A stretch of 64,000 bases of DNA from Streptomyces yatensis (GTDB lineage: Bacteria > Actinomycetota > Actinomycetes > Streptomycetales > Streptomycetaceae): assembly GCF_018069625.1 (NCBI RefSeq), contig NZ_CP072941.1:6572001-6636000 (forward strand), read 5' to 3'. Below are positions 34,803-46,800 of this stretch, one piece after another (the stretch's first letter is position 1; each line of letters starts with the position of its first letter). The notes under the pieces were generated by a model. That model did no database searches. It saw nothing but the letters and a program-made list of their open reading frames with translations, and was not told where the DNA came from. The position numbers and the translations under genes are program-made.

Positions 34803-37800
34803 ATGACAACCCCCAACGAAAAGCTCGTTGACGCGCTGCGGGCCTCGCTGAAGGAAACCGAGCGGCTGCGGAAGCAGAACCAGCAGCTCACCGACGCGTC
34901 CCGGGAACCGATCGCGATCGTCGGCATGAGCTGCCGGTTCCCCGGTGGCGTCGGCAGCCCCGAGGAGCTGTGGCGGCTCGTCGCGGACGGCCGGGACGCC
35001 ATCTCCGGCTTCCCCACCGACCGCGGCTGGGACATCGAGTCGCTGTACGACCCGGACCCGGAGCGCGAGGGCACGTTCTACGCCCGCGGGGGCGGCTTCC
35101 TGTACGACGCGAGCCGGTTCGACCCGGGTTTCTTCGGCATCTCGCCGCGTGAGGCGCTGGCCATGGACCCGCAGCAGCGGCTGCTGCTGGAGACCTCCTG
35201 GGAGGCGTTCGAGCGGGCCGGGATCGACCCGGACACGATGCGGGGCTCGCGCACCGGCGTGTTCGTCGGCGCGTCCACGCAGGCGTACGGGGCGGGGGAG
35301 TACGACCTCCCGGAGGGTGTCGAGGGCCATCTGCTCACCGGCACCGCCTCCAGCGTCGCGTCCGGTCGGCTCTCCTACGCCTTCGGGCTCGAGGGCCCGG
35401 CGGCCACCATCGACACCGCCTGCTCGTCCTCCTCGGTCGCCCTGCACCTGGCCGTCCAGGCGCTGCGGCAGAGCGAGTGCTCGCTGGCGCTGGCGGCGGG
35501 CGCGACCGTGCTGTCCTCCCCGGATGTGTTCGTGGAGTTCAGCCGGCAGCGCGGCCTGTCCGCCGACGGCCGCTGCAAGTCCTTCGCGGCCTCGGCGGAC
35601 GGCACCGGCTGGTCCGAGGGTGTCGCCGTGCTGCTGGTCGAGCGGCTGTCGGACGCGCGGCGCAACGGCCACCCGGTGCTCGCGGTGGTGCGCGGCAGCG
35701 CCGTGAACCAGGACGGCGCGTCCAACGGTCTGACCGCGCCGAACGGCCCCTCGCAGCGACGCGTCATCCGGCAGGCCCTGGAGAACGCCCGCCTCACCCC
35801 CGCCGACGTGGACGCGGTGGAGGCCCATGGCACGGGCACCACGCTGGGCGACCCCATCGAGGCACAGGCCCTCCTCTCCACCTACGGCAAGGAGCGGCCC
35901 GACGGGCGGCCGCTGTGGCTCGGCTCGCTGAAGTCGAACATCGGCCACACCCAGAACGTCGCCGGTATCGGCGGCGTCATCAAGATGGTCATGGCGATGC
36001 GGCACGGGGTGCTGCCGCGGACGCTGCACGTGGACGAGCCCACCCCGCATGTCGACTGGTCGGCGGGCGAGGTGTCCCTGCTGACCGAGGCGCGGCCGTG
36101 GCCCGAGACCGGCGGGCCGCGCCGGGCGGGCGTCTCGTCCTTCGGTGTGAGCGGGACCAACGTCCACACCATCATCGAGCAGGCGCCGGAAACCGAAGCG
36201 GCGGAGGCCGCTGCGGCTCCTGAGGTGACTCCGGCCGTGGTGCCGTGGGTGCTCTCGGGGCGGGGCGCGGCCGCGCTGCGGGACCAGGCCGAGCGGCTGG
36301 TCGCGCACGTGGAGGCGGGTGGCGAGCTGCGTCCGGTGGATGTGGGGTTCTCGCTGGCGACCGGGCGCTCCGCCTTTGAACACCGTGCGGTGGTGGTGGC
36401 CGAGGACCGGGATGGGCTGCTGGCTGGTCTCGGTGCGCTGGTCGAGGGCCGTGGCGCGCCGGGTGTGGTCGAGGGCTCGGTGGCCGGTGGCAAGGTGGCG
36501 TTCCTGTTCACGGGGCAGGGCAGCCAGCGGCTGGGCATGGGGCGTGAGCTCTACCAGGCGTATCCGGTGTTCGCGCAGGCGCTGGACGCGGTGTGTGCGG
36601 CGCTGGACGCGCACCTTGAGCGGCCGCTGCGGGATGTGTTGTTCGGGGATGACGCTCAGGCGCTGGATCAGACGGGGTTCACTCAGCCTGCGCTGTTCGC
36701 GGTTGAGGTGGCGCTGTTCCGTCTCGTCGAGGCGTGGGGTCTGAAGCCGGACTTCCTGTCGGGGCATTCGATCGGTGAGCTGGCCGCCGCGCATGTGGCG
36801 GGCGTGCTGTCGCTGGGCGACGCGGCGAAGTTGGTGGCGGCGCGTGGCCGTTTGATGCAGGAGCTTCCGGCCGGTGGCGCGATGATCGCGGTGCAGGCGT
36901 CGGAGGACGAGGTGGCGCCGCTGCTGACCGAGCGGGTGTCGATCGCCGCGCTCAATGGCCCGACGTCGGTGGTCATCGCGGGTGACGAGGACGAAGCTGT
37001 CGCGATTGCGGCGGGCTTCGAGGCGCAGGGCCGTAAGGCCAAGCGGCTCACGGTCAGCCACGCGTTCCACTCGCCGCGTATGGACGGCATGCTGGATGCG
37101 TTCCGCGAGGTGGCGGAGGGTCTGACGTACGAGACCCCGCGGATCCCGATCGTCTCCAACCTGACCGGGAACGTGGTCTCCGCCGAGGAGATCACCAGCC
37201 CGGACTTCTGGGTGCGCCACGTCCGCGAGGCCGTCCGTTTCCTCGATGGCATACGGACGCTTGAGGCGCAGAACGTCTCCACCTTCATCGAGCTGGGCCC
37301 CGACGGTGTGCTCACCGCCATGGCCCAGGACTGCGCGACCGGCGAGGACGCCGCGTTCCTCTCCGCGCTGCGCAAGGACCGTCCCGAGGCCGAGGCGCTG
37401 ACCACGGCCGTCGCCCGGGCCCACGTCCGCGGCGTGGCGCCGGACTGGGCCGCCTACTTCGCCGGAACCGGCGCGGTGCGCGTCGACCTGCCGACGTACG
37501 CCTTCCAGCATGAGCGGTTCTGGCTGGAGCCGGGTGCGGCGTCCGTGGGTGATGTGGCCTCCGTCGGGCTGGAGTTGGCCGGACACCCGCTGCTGGGCGC
37601 GGCGGTGCCGCTGGCGGAGTCCGATGGACTCGTCTTCACGGGGCGGCTTGGCCTCGACACCCATCCGTGGCTGGCCGATCACACGGTCCGGGATGCGGTG
37701 GTGGTCCCCGGCTCGGCGTTCGTGGAGCTTGCCGTCCGGGCCGGTGACCAGGTCGGTTGCGACCTGGTCGACGAGCTGACCCTGCACGCCCCGCTGGTGC

Positions 37801-40800
37801 TGCCCGTCCGCGGTGGCGTCCGGCTGCAGGTCACCGCCGGTGCGCCGGACGACGCCGGGCGTCGTTCGTTCACCGTCTCCTCGCGCCCGGAGGACGCCGC
37901 CGCCGACACGGCGTGGGTGCGGAACGCGAGCGGTGTGCTCGCCACCGGCGCCCCCGGCCCGTCGTTCGACCTGGCCCAGTGGCCGCCGACCGCCGCAGAG
38001 GCGATCGAGCCCGACGCGCTCTACGCCCGGCTGGCCGAGGCCGGGCTGCGGCACGGCCCGGGGTTCCAGGGGCTCACGGCCGCCTGGCGGCGCGGGGACG
38101 ACCTCTTCGCCGAGGTCCGGCTGGACGACGACGTCAAGCCCGGCGCCGAGGAGTTCGCCGTACACCCGGCGCTGCTGGACGCCGCCCTGCACGCCCTCCA
38201 CGGCCGCGAGGGCGCCCAGCTGACCGATGTCTGGCAGGGCGTCCGGCTGTACGCGGAGGGCGCGTCCGCGCTGCGCGTACGGATCGCGCCCGCCGGAGCC
38301 GACACCGTGACCCTGGCGCTCGCCGACGCCACGGGCGAGCCGGTCGCCGCCGTTGACGCGCTGCGCTGCCGTCCGCTCCCCGACGACCTCACCGGCGACA
38401 CGGACGTGGCGCGGCAGAGCCTGTTCCGGCTCGACTGGGTGGCTCCGCAGACCGCCTCCGCCGGTCCGGACGCCGCCACCCGCCGTATCGTCCTGGGCGA
38501 GGACCCGTTCGGCCTTGTCCCGGCCGGAGTGGCCGCCGCCTCCGCCCCCGACCTGGCCGCGCTGGGCGCGTCCGTCGAGGCGGGCGACACCGCCGCCCCG
38601 GAGCTGGTCCTCGCGTCCTTCGCGCCCGCCCCCGGCGGCCCGGACGAGGACGTGGCCGAGGCCGCGCACCGGGAGGCGCGGCGTGCGCTGGCCCTGGTGC
38701 AGGGCTGGCTGGCCGATGAGCGGTTCGCCGACGCGCGCCTGGTGGTCGTCACCCGGGGCGCGATGGCCGCCGACGCCGAGGAGGGCGTCACCGACCTGGT
38801 GCACGCGCCCCTGTGGGGTCTGGTGCGCTCCGCCGAGACCGAGAACCCCGGCCGCTTCGTCCTCGTGGACGTCGATGAGACCGCTGGGGCGGCTGGCGTC
38901 GCCGGGACCGCCGAGACCGCCGGGACCGCCGAGGTCGTCTGGACGGCTGGCGCCGCTGGGTCCGACGAGGCGGCTGGCGCCGCTGGGTCCGACGAGGCGG
39001 CTGGCGTCGCCGGGGTCGCCGGGACGGCTGAAGCCGCTGGGACGGCTGGCGCCGCCGACGTCCCCGGCACCTTCGCCGACGCGCTCTCCGACGCCCTGGC
39101 CACCGGGGAGCCGGAGCTCGCCCTGCGCGCGGGCCGTGCCCTCGCGCCCAGGCTGGCCCGTGCCTCGGCACCGGCCCTTGCCTCGGTCCCGGCCTCGGGC
39201 TCGGTCCTGACGCCGGGTTCCGGTTCGGCCCCGGGCTCGGCCCAGGCCGGGGAAACCGGTTCCGCGACCGCCGCCCCGGCGTTCGACGCCGACGGCACCG
39301 TGCTCATCACCGGCGGCACCGGCGCCCTGGGGCGGCTGCTCGCCCGCCACCTGGTCGCCGAGCACGGCGTACGCCACCTCCTGCTGACCAGCCGCCGTGG
39401 CGCGGACGCCGACGGCGCCACCGAGCTGGTCGCCGAACTCCGCGAGCGCGGCGCCGAGGTCACCCTCGCCGCCTGCGACGCCGCGGACCGCGACGCGCTC
39501 GCCGCGACCCTGGCCGCCATCCCGGCCGGGCATCCGCTGACGGCCGTCGTGCACACCGCCGGTGTGCTGGACGACGGCACGGCCGCCGCCCTGACGCCCG
39601 AGCAGCTGGAGAGGGTGCTGCGCCCGAAGGTGGACGCGGCCTGGAACCTGCACGAGCTGACCCGCGACCTCGACCTGTCCGCGTTCGTGCTGTTCTCCGC
39701 CATCGCGGGCACGCTGGGCGGCGCGGGCCAGGCCAACTACGCCGCGGCCAACGTCTTCCTCGATGCGCTCGCCGCCCACCGGCACGCGGCGGGGCTGCCC
39801 GCCACCTCGCTGGTGTGGGGCCTGTGGGCCCAGTCCGGCGGTATCACCGGCGATCTGACCGAGACCGATCTGCTGCGGCTGGCCCGCAGCGGGATGGGCG
39901 CCCTCACCGACGACGAGGGCATGGCGCTCTTCGACGCCGCCCGCCGCACCGGCCGGACCCTGCTGATCCCGGCCCGGCTCGACCTCGCGGCGCTGCGCTC
40001 CGCCGCCGGATCCGGCCCGGTCCCGGCGCTGCTGCGCGGGCTGATCCGCACGACCGGCCGGCGCACCGCCGCGGGCGCGCTCGCCGCCGGTTCGTCCCTG
40101 GCCCAGCGGTTGCGCGCGCTCTCCCCGAACGAGCGCCGCCGGACGCTGCTCGACCTCGTGCGCGGCCATGTGGCCACGGCCCTCGGCCACGCCTCCGCCG
40201 ACGCCATCGAGGCCCGCCGCGCCTTCAAGGAGCTGGGCTTCGACTCGCTCACCGCCGTCGAACTGCGCAACCGGCTCTCCGCCGCCACCGGGCTCAAGCT
40301 GCCGTCCACGATCGTCTTCGACCACCCGAACCCCACCGTCCTCGCCGACCATCTGCGCGCCGAACTCATCGGCCTGGACGTCGAAGGGACCGAGGTCGAG
40401 GCCGAGCAGACGGACCCGGCGTTCCCCGCCACCGCCGCCTCCCTCGCCGACGACCCGATCGCCATCGTCGCGATGGGCTGCCGCTACCCCGGCGACGTGC
40501 GCTCGCCCGAGGACCTGTGGCAGCTCGTGGCCACCGGCTCGGACGCCATCACCGGATTCCCCGTCAACCGCAACTGGGAGAGCCAGTGGGCGGCGGACGG
40601 CGACGAGGCCGACGCGGCCCCGTCCGACTACGCCCGCGCCGGTGGCTTCCTGCACGACGCGGACCTCTTCGACGCGGCCTTCTTCGGCATCTCGCCGCGC
40701 GAGGCCCTGGCCATGGACCCGCAGCAGCGGCTGCTGCTGGAGACGTCCTGGGAGGTCTTCGAGCGCGCCGGGATCGACCCGGACTCGCTCCGTGGCCGCT

Positions 40801-43800
40801 CCGTCGGCGTGTTCGTGGGCGCGGCCTACAGCGGCTACGACGCGGGCCTGGAGCAGGCCGGCACGGAGGTCGCGGGCCATGTGATGACGGGCAACGCGGG
40901 CAGCGTCATGTCCGGCCGTATCGCCTACGCCCTCGGTCTTGAGGGCCCGGCGGTCACCGTCGACACGGCCTGCTCTTCGTCGCTGGTGGCGCTGCACTGG
41001 GCGATCCAGGCGCTGCGCCAGGGCGAGTGCACGATGGCGCTCGCGGGCGGTGTCACCGTGATGACGACGCCCGGCCACTTCACCGAGTTCGGCCGCCAGG
41101 GCGGCCTGGCCGCCGACGGCCGCTGCAAGGCGTTCGCGGCCGGTGCGGACGGCACCGGCTGGGGCGAGGGCGTCGGCATGCTGCTCGTGGAGCGGCTGTC
41201 CGACGCACGGCGCAACGGCCACCAGGTGCTGGCCGTCGTGCGCGGCTCGGCCGTCAACCAGGACGGTGCGTCGAACGGTCTGACGGCGCCGAACGGCCCG
41301 TCCCAGCAGCGCGTCATCCGCAAGGCGCTGACCAGCGCCGGGCTGACCAGCGGCGATGTGGACGTCGTGGAGGCCCACGGCACCGGTACGACGCTGGGCG
41401 ACCCGATCGAGGCGCAGGCGCTGCTGGCCACCTACGGTCAGGACCGCGACGCGGAGCGGCCGCTGTGGCTCGGCTCCATCAAGTCCAACATCGGCCACTC
41501 CCAGGCGGCGGCCGGTGTCGCGGGCATCATCAAGATGGTGATGGCGATGCGGCACGGTGTGCTGCCGCAGACGCTGCACGTGGACGAGCCCTCGCCGCAC
41601 GTCGACTGGACGGCCGGGGACATCGCGCTGCTGACGCGGGCGCAGGAGTGGCCCGAGACCGGCCGCGCGCGCCGCGCCGCCGTGTCCTCGTTCGGCATCA
41701 GCGGCACCAACGCCCACACCATCGTCGAGCAGGCCCCGGCCATGACGGCCGAACCGGTGGCGGAGGAGCCCGAGCGGGGCGGCGCCGGTGTGCTGCCGTA
41801 CGCGCTCTCGGCCAAGGGCACCGACGCGCTACGGGCCCAGGCCGAGCGGCTGTACGCCCATCTGACCGCGCACTCCGACCTCGCACCGGCCGACGTCGCC
41901 CACACCCTGGTCACCGGCCGCGCCGCGCTCGACCACCGCGCGGTGCTGGTCGCGGACGGCAGGGACGACCTGCTGCGCGGCCTCGACGCGCTGGCGCGGG
42001 GTGAGTCCGCGCCGGGGCTGGTCGAGGGTGCGGTCGCCGAGGGTGAGCTGGCGTTCCTGTTCACGGGGCAGGGGAGCCAGCGGCTGGGGATGGGGCGTGA
42101 GCTCTACCAGGCGTATCCGGTGTTCGCGGAGGCGCTGGACGCGGTCTGCGATGAGTTGGACGCGCATCTCGAACGGCCGTTGAAGACGGTGCTGTTCGGG
42201 GAGGACGCGGAGGCGCTGGATCAGACGGGGTTCACCCAGCCTGCGTTGTTCGCGGTCGAGGTGGCGTTGTTCCGTCTCGTCGAGGCGTGGGGGCTGCGGC
42301 CCGACTTCCTCTCCGGGCATTCGATCGGTGAGCTGGCCGCCGCGCATGTGGCGGGTGTGCTGTCGCTCGCGGATGCGGCGAAGTTGGTGGCGGCGCGTGG
42401 CCGTCTGATGCAGGAGCTTCCGGCGGGTGGCGCGATGATCGCGGTGCAGGCGTCGGAGGACGAGGTCACGCCGCTGCTCACCGAGCGCGTCTCGATCGCC
42501 GCGCTCAACGGGCCGACGTCGGTCGTCATCGCGGGTGACGAGGACGAGGCCGTCGCGATTGCCGATGGTTTCGAGGCGCGGGGTCGGAAGACCAAGCGGC
42601 TCACGGTCAGCCACGCCTTCCACTCCCCGCGTATGGACGGCATGTTGGACGCGTTCCGCGAGGTGGCCGAGGGCCTGTCGTACGAGGCCCCGCGCACCCC
42701 GATCGTCTCCAACCTCACCGGCACCATCGTCTCCGCCGAGGAGATCGCCGGCCCCGACTTCTGGGTGCGCCACGTCCGCGAGGCCGTCCGCTTCCTCGAC
42801 GGCGTACGGACGTTGGAAGCTCAAGGCGTCACCACCTTCGTCGAGCTGGGCCCCGATGGCGTCCTGACGGCGATGGCGCAGGAGTGTGTGACCGGTGGCA
42901 ACGCCGCGTTCGTCTCCGCGCTGCGCAAGGACCGTCCCGAAACCGAGGCGCTGACCACGGCCATCGCGCGGGCCCACGTCCGTGGCGTGGCGCCGGACTG
43001 GGCCGCGTACTTCGCCGGGACCGGCGCCCACCGCGTCGACCTGCCGACGTACGCCTTCCAGCACCGCCGCTACTGGCCCGAGGAGCCGGTGGCGAGCCTG
43101 GCCGCCGCCGGTGTCGACGGCTGGCGCTACCAGGTGGCGTGGAAGCCGCTGTCGCTGGGCTCCGCGGCCCGGCTGTCCGGGGTGTGGCTCGTCGCCGCCC
43201 CCGCCGAGGACGCCGCCGCCGACGCGTGGACGGACGGTGTCGTCCGTACGCTGACCGAGCGGGGCGCCGAGGTGCGGCGGCTCGACCTGGCCGCCGAGGA
43301 CCGCGCGGTCATCGCCGAGCGGCTGCGTACGGCGGCCGATGGCGAGGCCGTGGCCGGTGTGCTCTCGCTGCTGGCCACCGGGGACACCGATGCCCTCCTG
43401 CCCACGGCCGCCCTCGTGCAGGCCATGGGCGACGCCGCGATCGACGCGCCGCTGTGGTGTGCCACCCGGGGCGCGGTCTCCACGGGGCGTCAGGGCGAGC
43501 TGGTGGACCCGGCCCGCGCCCAGGTGTGGGGCCTTGGCCGGGTGGCGGCCCTGGAGCTGCCCGACCGCTGGGGCGGTCTCATCGACCTCCCCGGGACCAT
43601 GACCGACCGGGTGCTGTCGCGGCTCGCGGTGGTGCTCGCCGGGGCCGGGGACGAGGACCAGATCGCCGTCCGCGCCTCCGGGGTGTTCGGCCGCCGGCTG
43701 GCGCGGGCGACCGCTCGGCAGGTGGCGGAGGCCGAGGGCTGGAGCGCTCGCGGCACGGTGCTGGTGACGGGCGGTACGGGCGCGCTGGGCGGCCAGGTGG

Positions 43801-46800
43801 CCCGTTGGCTGATCGACAAGGGCGCCGAACACGTGGTGCTCACCAGCCGCCGGGGCATCGACGCCCCCGGCGCCGTGGAGTTGCGCGATGAACTCGCCGC
43901 CACCGGCGCCCGGATCACCGTCGCCGCCTGCGATGTGGCCGACCGGGAGGCCCTGGCGGGGCTGCTGGCCGACCTCCCCGCCGAACTGCCGCTGACGGCC
44001 GTGGTGCACGCGGCCGGAGTGCTGGACGACGGCATTCTGGAGTCGCTGACCCCCGAGCGCTTCGCCTCCGTGCTGCGTGCGAAGGCCGACGCCGCGCTCG
44101 CGCTGGACGAGCTGACGCGCGAGCTGGACCTGTCCGCGTTCGTGCTGTTCTCCTCGACCAGCGGCACCGTGGGCGCCGCGGGCCAGGCCAACTACGCCGC
44201 CGCGAACGCCTTCCTGGACGCGCTCGCCCAGCGGCGGCGCGCCGAGGGTCTGCCCGCCACCTCGATCGCCTGGGGCCCGTGGGCCGCGGGCGGGATGGCC
44301 GCCGACGAGGCGCTGGAGCAGCGCATGCGCCGCGCCGGGATGCCGCCCATGGACGCCGATCTCGCGATCGACGCCCTGCAGCGCGCCCTCGACCTGGGCG
44401 ACGCGGCCGTGACCGTGGCCGATGTCGACTGGGACCGGTTCGCCCCCGGCTTCACCGCGAGCCGCCCCAGCCCCCTGCTGGCCGACCTGCCCGAGGTGCG
44501 CCAGGCCACCACGCGCGGCGCCGCCGCCGCGACCGGCGAGACCGCGCCCGCCGAGACGGCCTCCGCGCTCGCGCGCCGGCTCCTCGGCCTGCCCGAGGCG
44601 GAGCGCCACCGGGCGCTGCTGGATCTCGTACGGACCCATGTGGCGGAGGTCCTCGGCCACGCCGATGCGTCCGACATCAGCGCCGAACGGGCCTTCCGCG
44701 AGATCGGCTTCGACTCCCTCACCGCCGTCGAACTGCGCAACGGCCTCAACGCCGCCACCGATCTGCGGCTCCCCGCCACCCTCATCTACGACTACCCGAC
44801 ACCGCTCGCCCTCGCCGACCACCTCTTCGCCGAACTGCTCGGCGGGCAGGTGGCGGTCACCGGCGGCGCGTCGCCGGTGGCGGGCGCGGCGGCCGACGAC
44901 GATCCGATCGCGATCGTCGCGATGAGCTGCCGTTTCCCGGGCGGTGTCCGCACCCCCGAGGAGCTGTGGCAGCTGCTGGTGTCCGGCACGGACGCCATCG
45001 TGGACATGCCCGCCGACCGCGGCTGGGACCTCCGCACGCTCTACAACCCGGACCCGGACGTCGAGGGCACCTCATACGCCCGCGAGGGCGGCTTCCTGAG
45101 CGACGCGGCCGACTTCGACCCGGCGTTCTTCGGCATCTCGCCGCGCGAGGCCCTGGCCATGGACCCGCAGCAGCGGCTGCTGCTGGAGACCTCCTGGGAG
45201 GCGTTCGAGCGGGCCGGGATCGACCCGGCGACGCTGCGCGGCTCCACGGCCGGTGTCTTCGTCGGCACCAACGGCCAGGACTATCTGTCCCTGCTGCTGG
45301 GCGACTCGCAGGGCCTCGAAGGCCATATGGGCACGGGCAACGCGGCCAGCGTGATCTCGGGCCGGCTCGCCTACACCTTCGGCCTCGAAGGCCCGGCGGT
45401 CACCATCGACACCGCCTGCTCCTCCTCGCTGGTCGCCCTCCACTCGGCGATCCAGGCGCTGCGCGGCGGCGAGTGCTCGATCGCGCTCGCGGGCGGTGTG
45501 ACCGTGATGTCGACGCCCGGTGTGTTCGTGGACTTCAGCCGTCAGCGCGGGCTGGCGGAGGACGGCCGGATCAAGGCGTTCGCGGCCGAGGCGGACGGCA
45601 CGGGCTGGGGCGAGGGCGTCGGCATGCTGCTCGTCGAGCGGCTGTCGGACGCGCGCCGCAATGGCCACCCGGTGCTCGCGCTGGTGCGCGGCACGGCCGT
45701 CAACCAGGACGGTGCGAGCAACGGTCTGACGGCGCCGAACGGTCCGTCGCAGCAGCGCGTCATCCGCCAGGCGCTCGCCGGTGCGGGTCTGTCGGCGTCC
45801 GAGGTGGACGCGGTCGAGGCCCACGGCACGGGCACCCGGCTGGGCGACCCGATCGAGGCACAGGCGCTGCTCGCCACGTACGGCCAGGACCGGGCGGAGG
45901 GGCAGCCGCTGCTGCTCGGCTCCATCAAGTCCAACATCGGCCACACGCAGGCCGCGGCCGGTGTCGCCGGTGTGATGAAGATGGTCCTCGCCATGCGGCA
46001 CGGAGTGCTGCCGCGGACGCTGCACGTGGACGAGCCCACCCCGCATGTCGACTGGTCGGCGGGCGACATCAGCCTCCTGACGGAGCAGGTGGCGTGGCCG
46101 GAGACCGGTCATCCGCGCCGCGCGGGCATCTCCTCCTTCGGCTTCAGCGGCACCAATGCCCACGCCGTGGTGGAAGAGGCCCCGGCGGCTGACGTCGTTC
46201 AGACCGTCGAGTCCGCTGATGAGGGCGGGGCGGCCCTGCCGGTGCTGCTCTCGGCCCGGACGGCGGAAGGGCTGCGCGAGCAGGCCCAGCAGCTGCACGG
46301 CCACCTGACCGAGCGGACCGGGCTGCGGACCGCCGACCTCGGCTACGCGCTCGCCGTGGGCCGCTCGGCGTTCGAGGAGCGCGCGGCGCTGATCGCCGAG
46401 GACCGGAACGGGCTGCTGTCCGGCCTGGAGGCGCTTGCCGAGGGGCGTACGGCGGCCGGGCTGGCGCAGGGCTCGGTGGCCGGGGGCCGGGTGGCGTTCC
46501 TGTTCACGGGGCAGGGCAGCCAGCGGCTCGGCATGGGCCGTGAGCTGTACTACGCGTACCCGGTGTTCGCGGAGGCGCTGGACGCGGTCTGCGATGAGCT
46601 GGACGCGCATCTGGAACGGCCGTTGAAGACGGTGCTGTTCGGGGAGGACGCTGAGGCGCTGGATCAGACGGGGTTCACTCAACCCGCGTTGTTCGCGGTT
46701 GAGGTGGCGTTGTTCCGGCTGGTGGAGGCGTGGGGTCTGCGGCCCGACTTCCTCTCCGGGCATTCGATCGGTGAGTTGGCCGCCGCGCATGTGGCGGGTG

